This document shows, piece by piece, positions 14,268-22,263 of a stretch of 26,641 nt of DNA. A program made the position numbers and the translations under genes. How positions within the stretch are numbered: position 1 is the first letter of the stretch; each line of letters starts with the position of its first letter. This DNA is from Stigonema ocellatum SAG 48.90 = DSM 106950 (GTDB lineage Bacteria; Cyanobacteriota; Cyanobacteriia; Cyanobacteriales; Nostocaceae): positions 1 through 26,641 of the forward strand of contig JADQBA010000123.1 in NCBI GenBank assembly GCA_016903675.1, read 5' to 3'. The notes under the pieces are model-generated. The model worked only from the letters and a program-made list of their open reading frames with translations, was not told the origin of the DNA and did not search any database.

Positions 14268-15443
14268 ATGACCCTTGAAGAAGCAATCGAATGGGTAGAA
14301 TCGACCCTGGAATCCAAAACAGGTAAACAACTAACCACCTCAGAAAAAGGAATTCTCAAAGCCGCTTGGGAAGACGAACCCTACAGCGCTGTAGCCGATA
14401 GCTTATACATGAGCGTGGGGCATATTAAAGATTTAGCTTCCCTATTTTGGAAACGCCTTTCAGACTTACTCGAAGAAAAAGTAAGCAAAAATAACTTTCG
14501 CAATTTACTTTTACAACGAAGCGCCACCCCCACTCAGTTCCCTCGAGAAATCGCAGAAAGCGACACCTATCAAACTTCAGACCCCAAAGGCAATATCTTA
14601 ATCGTTGATGACCTCATCGAAAACCTGCATGTTTTAACCGAGATATTAAGCAAACAGGGGTACAAAGTTCGCAGCGTCACCAACGGTAAAATGGCATTAA
14701 AAACCGTCTGCAACAACCCCCCGGATGTGATTTTACTCGATATAAAAATGCCAGATATCGATGGCTATCAAGTCTGCTCAACTCTGAAAGCTGAAGAAGA
14801 AACTTCAGATATTCCGATTATTTTCCTCAGTGCATTAAATGAAGTTTTTGATAAAGTCAAAGCCTTTGAAGTCGGGGGAGTGGATTACATCACCAAACCT
14901 TTTCAAACTGAAGAAGTTATCGCCCGCATTCAAACTCACCTCACCCTGCAACAGCAAAAACGCCAGTTACGACAAGAAATTGAGCAACATCAACAAACCG
15001 CAGAAATTCTCTACCAATCTCGCGCCCTCCTCGCCAGTTTGTTGAACAGTTCCAGAGATGGAATTGCTGCTATGCAAGCCGTGAGGGATATGGTAAACGG
15101 AGAAATCGAAGACTTTCGCTATCTATTAGTTAATCCCGTCTTTGCCAAAATCTTGGGGAAAAAACGACAAGAACTCACTAGTAATTCAGGGCAAAAGAAA
15201 CTGCTCAATCAACTCATTCCAGGATTTTTTGAAAAGTTAGTGCAGGTGGTTGAAACAGGAGAACCACTCCAACAAGAATTTTTTTTTGAAACGGATATGA
15301 AAAAGAAATGCTATGACTTGATAGCTGTTAAGTTGGGAGATGGCTGTTCGATTACCGTGCGCGAGATGAAAGATTATGGGGAGGCTCATTCTCCTAATCT
15401 ACCGAGCAATGGTTCCGTTAAATCCAAAATATTTTCAAACTGA
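14268..15443 (+). CDS. Response-regulator-like protein: HTH-like N-domain + receiver + PAS, probably truncated
   Basis: Residues 1-85 (MTLEEAIEWVESTLESKTGK onwards, with EDEPYSAVADSLYMSVGHIKDL) resemble the helix-turn-helix domain found at the N-terminus of cyanobacterial vWA-MoxR-associated and NTPase signalling proteins. Residues about 110-228 are a receiver: ILIVDD, the phospho-acceptor Asp 158 in ILLDIKMPDIDGY, a Ser in IIFLSA, and Lys in YITKPF. A helical linker (about 230-258) leads to a PAS-like domain (SRDGIAAMQAVRD...YLLVNPVFAKILGKKRQEL...CSITVREMKD). In relatives a kinase, GGDEF or cyclase output domain would follow. Here the frame ends after about 18 unrelated residues, so the protein looks cut at about 15380. 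It may still bind DNA or partners. Confidence 0.75.
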   Translation: MTLEEAIEWVESTLESKTGKQLTTSEKGILKAAWEDEPYSAVADSLYMSVGHIKDLASLFWKRLSDLLEEKVSKNNFRNLLLQRSATPTQFPREIAESDTYQTSDPKGNILIVDDLIENLHVLTEILSKQGYKVRSVTNGKMALKTVCNNPPDVILLDIKMPDIDGYQVCSTLKAEEETSDIPIIFLSALNEVFDKVKAFEVGGVDYITKPFQTEEVIARIQTHLTLQQQKRQLRQEIEQHQQTAEILYQSRALLASLLNSSRDGIAAMQAVRDMVNGEIEDFRYLLVNPVFAKILGKKRQELTSNSGQKKLLNQLIPGFFEKLVQVVETGEPLQQEFFFETDMKKKCYDLIAVKLGDGCSITVREMKDYGEAHSPNLPSNGSVKSKIFSN

Positions 15444-15471
15444 AACTTTTTCACCCAATCTTTCAAAGCTT

Positions 15472-15601
15472 TGAGGAGTTTCAAAATCACAGGTTGCCGA
15501 TTTGTATTAAAGATGCCTCGGTATACGAGTGAATTAGCACTTTCGTAAATTTGGCTGACAATTGTGATATCTGGTAGTGAAATCATCTGGTGGTGTGACA
15601 A
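15472..15601 (-). pseudogene. N-terminal fragment of a large Ser/Thr kinase-ATPase signalling protein
   Basis: The minus-strand frame begins MSHHQMISLPDITIVSQIYE and continues SANSLVYRGIFNTNRQPVILKLL. This is the start of the kinase domain of the multidomain Ser/Thr-kinase/AAA/histidine-kinase proteins common in cyanobacteria. It includes the Gly-loop region and the VAIK-like Lys (VILKLL). Homology stops after about 43 residues, at the junction with the receiver-PAS gene reading toward it. More than a thousand residues are missing. Confidence 0.6.
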
Positions 15602-15756
15602 AATAGCCTGAAAAGCTTATGGAATAAAGTTTGTAGAAATTTGTGGTTAGAAAATATAGGTCTAGTTTTCTCAATAATATCTATGTGTTCATAATGTTAC
15701 ATAGATTTTATCACTCCCGGTTCGCCCATTTTCTCAGTAGGCGCGAAAAAATTTAC

Positions 15757-15858
15757 TCAGGGTTAACAGAATCCGACTTAGGCAATGGTATTGTCCTGAG
15801 AAATCACTATCGTTGTACCCCAGACATTATTCAGTTTTGCAGCCCTAACTATCCTGGT
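15757..15858 (+). pseudogene. Fragment of a superfamily-1 helicase-like protein
   Basis: The frame contains LGNGIVLRNHYRCTPDIIQF and CSPNYPG. This resembles the L.xNYR(S/C)xxxI motif region of UvrD/REC-type helicases. The surrounding frame has no helicase character and no other motif is present, so only a scrap of about 34 residues survives. The rest of 15602-16000 holds nothing recognisable. Confidence 0.4.
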
Positions 15859-16000
15859 AGTCCCGATTCACCCGACGATTTTTGGCTACCACCAACCAAG
15901 TGCTTTCTATCTCAAATAATGCAGGAGCCGTCAGTTTTACGAATGGCGGCTCTACATTCTCCACTATGGGATTTTCTTCTTGGTTATCTGACATACTCTC

Positions 16001-16495
16001 TTACACAGCACAAGAAGCAGATGGTTTGGTTAATGGTACTTCATCAGTTTCAGCACTAAAAGCGGCTGCCAGTTCAGGACTAGCGATCGCAATTGCACTT
16101 TCATGCCATTCATGGATGAGCGCGTCAATCATCTCCCATGCTGTGGTTGAAGAATCGATCAATCGAAAAGCCTGACTTAGCTCCTTGATAAACTCTTGCA
16201 GATCATCTGACTCAAAAACGCTCAACCATCCATAAGGATGTTCATAGCCGATTTTTTCCCCTAGTAATAGAGAAAAAGCCACGGTTAATGCTTCAAAAAC
16301 AGTTTTACTTTGAGTAGCTGTCTTCACCAGAGAAGTTACTTCCTCCCGGCGCAACAACGCAAAAGACTGATCATTACGAGTAATTGTCACTGGACGTTCC
16401 AAAGCTTTGTCTAGAACTCGCCCAGGCTGACGATTCAACTCAGTGGCTGTAATTAGCTCATCTGAGTAAATATTGCCAAAATTGCCCAGAGCCAT
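16001..16495 (-). CDS. Phd/YefM-type antitoxin with extended C-terminal region
   Basis: Residues about 14-50 (ELITATELNRQPGRVLDKAL, then PVTITRNDQSFALLRREE) are a Phd/YefM fold, the DNA-binding half of a type II antitoxin. At 164 residues (ATG 16495; a TTG at 16513 is possible) it is about twice the minimal size. The C-terminal half (VFEALTVAFSLLLGEKIGYE, then HPYGWLSVFESDDLQEFIKE and a helical tail) may be a toxin-binding or separate domain seen in cyanobacterial relatives. No RelE- or PIN-type toxin follows at its 3' side, so it is an orphan or the partner was lost. The stop at 16001 follows a low-complexity tail. Confidence 0.7.
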   Translation of the reverse strand: MALGNFGNIYSDELITATELNRQPGRVLDKALERPVTITRNDQSFALLRREEVTSLVKTATQSKTVFEALTVAFSLLLGEKIGYEHPYGWLSVFESDDLQEFIKELSQAFRLIDSSTTAWEMIDALIHEWHESAIAIASPELAAAFSAETDEVPLTKPSASCAV

Positions 16496-16572
16496 ATATG
16501 CGTTTTCAGCCAAGCTGATTTAATAAAATTAATCAGTAACTACGTATAATTGTACGTACTATTCATCAGGGG

Positions 16573-16758
16573 TCAATAGGGATTAAACACTTCCTGCCAA
16601 TCAATCTGGTAGGTAAGAGAGGAATGGATTAGTACCAAGCCTCGCCTTTTTGTGTTCCGGCCCCTGTACTCCTCATTCTTGCAGCCGTGGACTAAAAGTG
16701 AAGCCCAAGGTTCTCGTACCGACAAAGCCCGTAGCTGTTCGGGATATTTTGTTATCAT
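16573..16758 (-). pseudogene. ASCH-domain protein, N-terminal fragment
   Basis: The 61-residue frame includes ALSVREPWASLLVHGCKNEE, then YRGRNTKRRGLVLIHSSLTY. This matches the start of ASCH domains (typically ALSI.QPWA.LI..G.K..E.R.w.t..RG.lliHas), which bind RNA or nucleotides. Usual proteins are about 130-150 residues, so the C-terminal half is missing. The ATG overlaps the stop of the upstream TPR gene by 4 nt, suggesting an operon. Confidence 0.6.
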
Positions 16759-17003
16759 GGTTCAGATCCATTTAATGGGATTAGAGCGCTCCGCCCATCC
16801 TCCAAGATAGGGAGCGCTCTTTTGTGGTCTCCCAACAAAGCAAATGCATAACCTCGGTGTCCGTAAGATATAGCATCATTTGGATCGCGAGACAACGCCT
16901 GATTGTATTCCTGAATTGCCCCCTTAAAGTCTCCTTGTTGTAGCTTGCGATCTGCTCGTTTAGCCAGAGAATTGGTGAGAAACAGATCAAATATCTCCCT
17001 CAT
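16755..17003 (-). CDS. Short TPR-repeat protein
   Basis: The 82-residue product has about two tetratricopeptide repeats: ADRKLQQGDFKGAIQEYNQALSRDPN followed by AISYGHRGYAFALLGDHKRALPILEDG. TPRs mediate protein-protein contacts. It has no signal peptide, and the first 17 residues are hydrophobic-basic. The tail ALIPLNGSEP breaks the repeat pattern, so the protein may be a truncated copy of a longer TPR protein. It overlaps the ASCH fragment by ATGA. Confidence 0.6.
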   Translation of the reverse strand: MREIFDLFLTNSLAKRADRKLQQGDFKGAIQEYNQALSRDPNDAISYGHRGYAFALLGDHKRALPILEDGRSALIPLNGSEP

Positions 17004-17241
17004 AAATAGCTACCAAGATTTTTACTCTCGCTCAGTCTAACCTCTGCTTTTAGATGCGTCCTCAGCAAATTTCCGGAGACCGATTTAACAACGTCTATGT
17101 AAAACAAGGTTACGCAAGTATGCTGTGTTTACATACTATTTACTTAAACTCAAGTATTTTTACTACAACAATCTTTTGTAGAAAAAAGTTAAAAAGGAAA
17201 GGTCATGAAATACTAATTTCATTTTTTTTTAAATACGTGTT

Positions 17242-17709
17242 ATGTGTCCTACATTCTCTAATTCATTTAATAGCCTAAAGAAATATAATTTAATTATTAA
17301 TCTACTCTTTTTTTCAACTTTTCTCTGTCTGATACCCTCACGGTCTTTAGCACAAGAAGTACCTTTGTGCTTTATGAAAAATGCTGAAGGGAGAGTCATT
17401 AATTTAAATACTCTGTGTCATGTAAAGTCTACTGAAACAACATCTAAAATAGTAGCACAATCTACTTTGCAAATATCCAAAGAAAGATTAGGCGGTTTAG
17501 CCTATATATATGCTGAACAATATTGTGATTGGAGGCAAGTTAATAGAACTAGAGAAGAATCTAAAAAAAGTGCAATTGACAAACTTTCCAATATGATTAT
17601 CCAGATTTACGGTGCTGATGGTGCTGAACAAGTTATACAAAATTTAGATAGTAACTTTTTTGATACCACTGACAGATTAATTCAACATATTTGCCCAAAG
17701 AAGAAATAA
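17242..17709 (+). CDS. Secreted cysteine-containing protein, unknown function
   Basis: The 155-residue product has an N-terminal signal peptide (hydrophobic core IINLLFFSTFLCLI, then PSRSLAQ|EVP). The mature part opens with PLCFMKNAEGRVINLNTLCH. This C-F-M-x(4-5)-G-x-V-I/V-N-L-x-x-L-C pattern is one I recall from other secreted cyanobacterial proteins of unknown role. Two more cysteines (EQYCDW and QHICPKK) could complete two disulfides. A helical segment (REESKKSAIDKLSNMIIQIY) follows. AT-rich DNA surrounds it and no partner gene is evident. ATG 17242 is taken as the start, and its ribosome binding site is weak. Confidence 0.7.
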   Translation: MCPTFSNSFNSLKKYNLIINLLFFSTFLCLIPSRSLAQEVPLCFMKNAEGRVINLNTLCHVKSTETTSKIVAQSTLQISKERLGGLAYIYAEQYCDWRQVNRTREESKKSAIDKLSNMIIQIYGADGAEQVIQNLDSNFFDTTDRLIQHICPKKK

Positions 17710-17782
17710 CTAGGACTTACGCATTGACAAATTAGACAACCTGTGTTTCTGGAATAACAAGGAAGGTAAATTTTTCAATTAG

Positions 17783-17974
17783 GCGATCGCTAATCATCAT
17801 GGGCGTTGTCAGACGGATAATACGTATGTTGCTCTATCTTTTGAAGATTTGAGCGATGAACAATTGGAAACTGTGGCTGGCGGAGGGGATTCAGACCGAA
17901 TGGCACGCTTGTTAAGGGTTGAGACTGACGCACCACCAGGGGAGAAAGGGGGACGCGGAGATATTTTTGGATGA
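17783..17974 (+). pseudogene. Relic of a RiPP precursor leader with double-glycine motif
   Basis: The frame reads TDNTYVALSFEDLSDEQLET and then VAGGG. A leader ending in LSDEQLETVAGG is the hallmark of double-glycine leaders (Nif11/NHLP and bacteriocin-type precursors), cut by a peptidase-domain ABC exporter. A TAG lies in frame at 17780 and no ATG, GTG or TTG precedes the leader, so the 5' end is lost. The sequence after the GG (DSDRMARLLRVETDAPPGEK) is part of a fold-back repeat, so the core peptide has been replaced. No modification enzyme or exporter is in the window. Confidence 0.55.
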
Positions 17975-18056
17975 ATTTTCCCCGCGTCTGGGCGTCCCTC
18001 AGTCTGGTGCGTCGCACTACAAGAGTGCCATTCGGATTCAGACCCCAACCAAATCT
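17888..18056. repeat. Imperfect fold-back element (about 170 bp)
   Basis: The left half has CCGAATGGCACGCTTGT, GACGCACCA and GACGCGG. The right half has the complementary blocks in reverse (CCGCGTC, TGGTGCGTCGC, ACAAGAGTGCCATTCGG). Such fold-back sequences look like MITE-like or palindromic repeats. The left end begins directly after the Gly-Gly-Gly codons of the RiPP relic. The rest of 17710-18124 contains no gene. Confidence 0.6.
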
Positions 18057-18124
18057 TCAAAGGGGACTGGGGACTTTGGACTGGGTAAGAGGGATTCAAA
18101 CCCCAATCCCCATTTGCTTGAGAG

Positions 18125-18174
18125 GTTTGTAGTAGTACTGTTCAATTTCAAGCACTAAAGTGCTTACTACGAAC
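18125..18174. repeat. Palindromic repeat, GTTTGTAGTAG...CTACTACGAAC family, 3' of icd
   Basis: The arms GTTTGTAGTAG and TTACTACGAAC enclose a small hairpin, AAGCACT-AA-AGTGCTT. The related copy at 23644-23699 has the same outer words but a different inner stem. It lies about 40 bp beyond the icd stop and could help end its transcript. Confidence 0.55.
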
Positions 18175-18213
18175 GAACTTTCAAAAACGCTCAAAAGTCA
18201 TGATATGAACCAT

Positions 18214-19641
18214 TTACGAATGACTAAAGTGTTTAATAATTGCCTCAGCAAATTCAGAACACTTCAAGGGTTCCACTGGCGGTTCCATCAAACGTGCTAA
18301 GTCGTAAGTAACTTGTTGGTTAGCGATCGCATCTCCCAAACCCTTCTTAATCAGGTCTGCTGCTTCTTGCCAACCGAGATACTCCAACATCATCACACCC
18401 GATAAAATCACGGAACCTGGGTTAATTCGATCCAACCCGGCGTGTTTGGGTGCGGTGCCGTGGGTAGCTTCAAAAATAGCACATTCATCACCAATGTTTG
18501 CCCCAGGACCCATCCCCAGTCCACCAACAATTGCTGCTGCTGCATCAGACAAATAATCACCATTCAAATTCATGGTCGCCAGAATAGAATACTCATCTGG
18601 TCTGGTTTGGATTTGTTGGAAAATACTGTCAGCTATGCGGTCATTGACCATCACCAAGTCTTTCCACTTTCCATTGCCATGGGTTTCCCAAATTGAATTA
18701 AGAACTGTTTCAACCTCCTTGACAATCAGACTCTGTTTTTCCTCAGTCAAAGCGTTAAAACCCGGATCAATTTGGCGGGCATTCTCCTCCAAGGTGATAT
18801 GAGAGTTGTTCTCCTTGTTACTCAAAATCCAAGATTCCCTTTCGGTGACACACTCTTGACGAAACTCGGACGTTGCCAGTTCATAACCCCAATCACGGAA
18901 GGCTCCCTCGGTGTACTTCATGATATTGCCTTTGTGTACCAAAGTCACCATTTGCTTGTTTTTCGGGAGTTGCAAGGCGTGTTTCATGGCACGCCGTACC
19001 AAGCGCTGGGAACCCTTTTTGCTGATGGGTTTAATACCAATACCAGAATCCAGGGGAATTCGCTTTTTACCATGTTCGGGCGTGGCGGGGATGAGTTCGT
19101 TATTGAGGATGGAAATCAAGCGATCGCCGATTTCGCTCCCTTGTCGCCACTCAATTCCTAAATAAATATCTTCCGTATTTTCCCGATAGACAATAACATC
19201 CAGTTTTTCAGGGTTTTTGTGAGGTGAAGGCGTGCCTGCATAATAGCGGCAAGGACGCACGCAGGCATAAAGGTCAAAAATTTGCCGCAGGGCAACATTG
19301 AGGGAACGAATGCCTCCGCCAATGGGAGTGGTTAGCGGCCCTTTAATAGCAACACCATATTCTTTAATTGCCGTCAGACTGTCTTGCGGTAAATACTGAT
19401 ATGTACCGTATAAATCGCAAGCCTCATCGCCGACGTAAACTTTGAACCAGCTAATTTCCCTCTGACCCTTATATGCCGCCTTTACAGCTGCATCTAGAAC
19501 TTTTTGGGTAGCTGGCCAAATATCTATCCCCGTGCCATCGCCACGAATAAAGGGGATAATCGGATTGTCCGGGACAATTGGTTCACCGTTTTTAAAAGTA
19601 ATTTTCGCTCCGCTTGCTGGCGGGGTAATCTTGTCGTACAT
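18214..19641 (-). CDS. icd: NADP-dependent isocitrate dehydrogenase
   Basis: This cytosolic enzyme oxidatively decarboxylates isocitrate to 2-oxoglutarate, the carbon skeleton for ammonium assimilation and the nitrogen-status signal in cyanobacteria. The 475 residues from ATG 19641 match cyanobacterial Icd (MYDKITPPASGAKITFKNGE). The start is supported by AGGAG nine bases upstream (19651-19655); an open frame to 19671 is not needed. Substrate residues are present: GGGIRSLNVALRQIFDLYAC (Ser, Asn, Arg), RPCRYY, YRENTEDIYLGIEW (Arg, Tyr), the Lys in LVHKGNIMKYTEG, and the Asp pair in GDYLSDAAAAIVGG. The frame is uninterrupted. It is divergent from gun4 across 351 bp. Confidence 0.96.
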   Translation of the reverse strand: MYDKITPPASGAKITFKNGEPIVPDNPIIPFIRGDGTGIDIWPATQKVLDAAVKAAYKGQREISWFKVYVGDEACDLYGTYQYLPQDSLTAIKEYGVAIKGPLTTPIGGGIRSLNVALRQIFDLYACVRPCRYYAGTPSPHKNPEKLDVIVYRENTEDIYLGIEWRQGSEIGDRLISILNNELIPATPEHGKKRIPLDSGIGIKPISKKGSQRLVRRAMKHALQLPKNKQMVTLVHKGNIMKYTEGAFRDWGYELATSEFRQECVTERESWILSNKENNSHITLEENARQIDPGFNALTEEKQSLIVKEVETVLNSIWETHGNGKWKDLVMVNDRIADSIFQQIQTRPDEYSILATMNLNGDYLSDAAAAIVGGLGMGPGANIGDECAIFEATHGTAPKHAGLDRINPGSVILSGVMMLEYLGWQEAADLIKKGLGDAIANQQVTYDLARLMEPPVEPLKCSEFAEAIIKHFSHS

Positions 19642-19992
19642 CACAAACTGCTCCTGATGGCTTTGCCGCAACGTGTCTAGCTTCAGGCTTCAAGCCTGGG
19701 GTTCATTAGGGGTGTGGGGGTGTAGGGGTGTGGGGGTGTGCAAGGATTAAAAATTAAAAGGCAGAGTTTTCCCGACCCCTACTTGTAGAGTATTTGGGGA
19801 GTGTGTCGGGGATGAGAGCGAAACCTTAGTTATCTTACCAGAACATTGCCAGAGGTGCAAAGCTCTCTTTTTGTAAAGATTGTACAGAACAGAGTTTTGT
19901 GAAATAGACACGGTTATACAAGTCTAAAATAGCAGTATGCTTTATTTGCGATTTCCTGTAAACTACTGTTCGCTGCTTTCACGATAAATGGC
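19642..19992. other. Divergent icd/gun4 intergenic region with GGGTGTGG-type tandem repeat
   Basis: A 7-bp hairpin with one-base loop (CAGGCTT-C-AAGCCTG, 19684-19698) is followed by an array of about four GGGGTGTG/GGGGTGTA units (19709-19740). A GTA-N7-TAC sequence at 19873-19885 falls one base short of an NtcA site. No gene was seen. Confidence 0.6.
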
Positions 19993-20709
19993 ATGACAGA
20001 CCCGATGATTTTACCAGGCACTGCTAGTGACATCGAATCCCTCCGCCAACCGTTAATCGCTGGGTCTATTGGCGTCCAACAGCAGGTGATCCCACAACTA
20101 GCTAACTTGGGGGATGGGGGATTAGATGTCCTGATGGAGTTTTTATTTGAACGTCGAGAAAATCCAGCGACTTGGGTTGATGGGAAAGTTTACCAAGTTC
20201 TCTATAAATCTGACTCGCCCAAAGTAAAAGAATTTTTGCATTCCTTTTTCCCTGTGGGCATTGTCCCTCTAAAATCAGAGTGCAGTATTGATTATTGTCC
20301 CCTGCAACAGCTACTTGCTATCCAAGATTTTCAAGCAGCTGATCGTCTAACTTTACAAAAAATGTGTGAACTAGCAGGACCAACATCCGTACAAAGAAAA
20401 TGGTTATATTTTACTGATGTAGAAAATTTTCCTATTTTGGATTTACAAACCATTAACAACCTATGGTTAGTCCACTCCGAAGGAAAATTTGGCTTTTCGG
20501 TACAGCGAGAAATCTGGTTAGGGTTGGGGAAAAACTGGGACAATCTCTGGTCGAAAATCGGCTGGAAAAGTGGCAATAACTGGACGCGGTATCCCAAAGA
20601 ATTTACTTGGGATTTAAGCGCCCCTAGAGGTCACTTACCCCTATCGAACCAACTGCGCGGGGTGCGAGTGATGGCTTCTTTACTATCTCACCCTGTATGG
20701 TCTAATTAA
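19993..20709 (+). CDS. gun4: GUN4 domain protein, Mg-chelatase activator
   Basis: GUN4 binds protoporphyrin IX and Mg-protoporphyrin and stimulates Mg-chelatase (ChlH/I/D), committing porphyrins to chlorophyll. The 238 residues match Synechocystis-type Gun4 in size. An N-terminal helical domain (IESLRQPLIAGSIGVQQQVIPQL onwards, about 13-85) is followed by the GUN4 core. That core starts LQQLLAIQDFQAADRLTLQKMCEL and includes FPILDLQTINNLWLVHSEGK, the stretch FGFSVQREIWLGLG, and WTRYPKEFTWDLSAPRGHLP. These are family-conserved porphyrin-site elements. ATG 19993 fits the family start; an ATG five bases earlier is in another frame. It is followed by a heptanucleotide array, not by other chlorophyll genes. 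Confidence 0.93.
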   Translation: MTDPMILPGTASDIESLRQPLIAGSIGVQQQVIPQLANLGDGGLDVLMEFLFERRENPATWVDGKVYQVLYKSDSPKVKEFLHSFFPVGIVPLKSECSIDYCPLQQLLAIQDFQAADRLTLQKMCELAGPTSVQRKWLYFTDVENFPILDLQTINNLWLVHSEGKFGFSVQREIWLGLGKNWDNLWSKIGWKSGNNWTRYPKEFTWDLSAPRGHLPLSNQLRGVRVMASLLSHPVWSN

Positions 20710-20710
20710 T

Positions 20711-20947
<237 letters not shown>

Positions 20948-20956
20948 TCTTTTACA

Positions 20957-22066
20957 ATGGCAAACGTTCGTCTACAAGACATTAAGCGCAGATTCAACAA
21001 TGTCACCGCCATAGAAGACATTTCTTTTGAAGTCCCAGACGGAGAGTTTTGGGTTTTGGTGGGACCATCGGGTTGTGGTAAGTCTACGATTTTGCGGACG
21101 ATCGCAGGGTTGGAAACGGCTACAACTGGCAAACTCTATATTGGGGATCAGATGGTTAATGATATCCCAGCACGACAGCGGGATGTGGCAATGGTCTTTC
21201 AAAATTACGCTCTGTATCCTCATATGACGGTAGCCCAAAATATCGGTTTTGGGTTGCAGATGCGAAAAGTTGATCCCAAGACTATTCAACAACGGGTTTT
21301 GGCTGTGGCGCGATCGCTTTCTATTGATCATCTCCTAGAGAGAAAACCGAAACAACTGTCTGGCGGACAGCAGCAGCGGGTAGCGTTGGGGAGAGCGATC
21401 GTTCGTGAACCCCAAGTATTTTTACTAGATGAACCTTTGTCTAATTTAGATGCACAGTTGCGAGATGATACGCGGGCTGAGTTAAAACAACTACATCAAG
21501 ATTTGGGAATTACCACTGTCTACGTCACCCATGACCAAGTTGAGGCGATGACGTTGGCTGATAAAATTGTAGTGCTTAACCGTGGGCGGATTCAACAAAT
21601 CGGTGAGCCACAGACTATTTATGCTCAACCTGCTAACCGCATGGTGGCGACTTTCTTAGGTAATCCTCCCATGAATATTATGCCTGCAAAGTTTACAGCT
21701 AATGGTTTTGATGTGGAAGGTCAGTTGTTACCTTGTCCTGATGATGTGAGGAGGATGTTGCAACCTATGGTTGGTCAGGGTTTCGATTTGGGCATTAGAC
21801 CGGAGCATATTTATATTAATGAACCGCAGCAGCACCGAGAAGAGGTAGGAGAGTTGGTGGTTGAGGTGAAGGTGGTGGAACCTTTGGGGAGGGAGACTTT
21901 GATTCGTGTGGGTTTACCGGGTTCGCGGGGAGTTCTGAATGTGCAAGTGGGTGGGGATATGCGATCGCGTCCTGGCGATCGCCTTTCTCTGGAATTTGAC
22001 CTTGGTAAATTATTTGTCTTTGATAGTGCTACTGGGGAAAGATTGTATCAGCGCTTGAGGGTTTAG
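20957..22066 (+). CDS. ABC transporter ATP-binding protein, UgpC/MalK/GgtA type
   Basis: Cytoplasmic ATPase subunit of a solute importer of the carbohydrate uptake (CUT1) class. The 369 residues show, in order: Walker A GPSGCGKST (about 37-45), Q-loop FQNYALYPHMTV, signature LSGGQQQR, Walker B VFLLDEP, D-loop SNLDA and switch His in YVTHDQVEAM. They are followed by a C-terminal regulatory OB/TOBE region (GIRPEHIYI and a VGELVVEVKVVEPLGRETLI segment). The substrate (glycerol-3-phosphate, glucosylglycerol/trehalose or other sugars) cannot be set from this subunit, which is often shared among importers. No permease or binding-protein gene is adjacent. The start lacks a Shine-Dalgarno because the ACTCCCC array occupies the leader. 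Confidence 0.93.
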   Translation: MANVRLQDIKRRFNNVTAIEDISFEVPDGEFWVLVGPSGCGKSTILRTIAGLETATTGKLYIGDQMVNDIPARQRDVAMVFQNYALYPHMTVAQNIGFGLQMRKVDPKTIQQRVLAVARSLSIDHLLERKPKQLSGGQQQRVALGRAIVREPQVFLLDEPLSNLDAQLRDDTRAELKQLHQDLGITTVYVTHDQVEAMTLADKIVVLNRGRIQQIGEPQTIYAQPANRMVATFLGNPPMNIMPAKFTANGFDVEGQLLPCPDDVRRMLQPMVGQGFDLGIRPEHIYINEPQQHREEVGELVVEVKVVEPLGRETLIRVGLPGSRGVLNVQVGGDMRSRPGDRLSLEFDLGKLFVFDSATGERLYQRLRV

Positions 22067-22068
22067 CC

Positions 22069-22133
22069 GGGATAAGGGGGACAAGGGGGATAAGGGGGAC
22101 AAGGGGGACAAGGGGGACAAGGGGGATAAGGGA
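22069..22133. repeat. 9-bp tandem repeat, GGGGGACAA / GGGGGATAA, about 7 copies
   Basis: Units alternate between GGGGGACAA and GGGGGATAA directly after the ABC gene stop. The same 9-mer appears at about 5967-5983. The translated Ser-Pro-Leu repeats on the minus strand are an artefact of this array. Confidence 0.9.
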
Positions 22134-22263
22134 GATATGTTCGTATCTCCTGCACGGATTCCTATATCTTGTTGGAAAAAATAGATAGATATACTAATGG
22201 CTTCCACAATTCCTAGTTATAGGTATAGTGGAAGCCTGAAGATGAAACCTTTGCTCATTTTTG

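Noticed and set aside
14071..14271. 66-residue plus-strand frame before the receiver gene
   Set aside because: It crosses an interspersed palindromic repeat and has no protein-like pattern.
15882..16175. 97-residue plus-strand frame rich in Ser/Ala
   Set aside because: It is mostly antisense to the Phd-type antitoxin gene, which has clear motifs on the other strand.
19873..19885. Possible NtcA site upstream of icd
   Set aside because: GTA and TAC are separated by seven bases, not the eight of the NtcA consensus, and no matching -10 was seen at the right distance for icd.
22010..22207. Minus-strand frame with repeated Ser-Pro-Leu
   Set aside because: It is the translation of the GGGGGACAA tandem array and part of the ABC gene; no start or family features.
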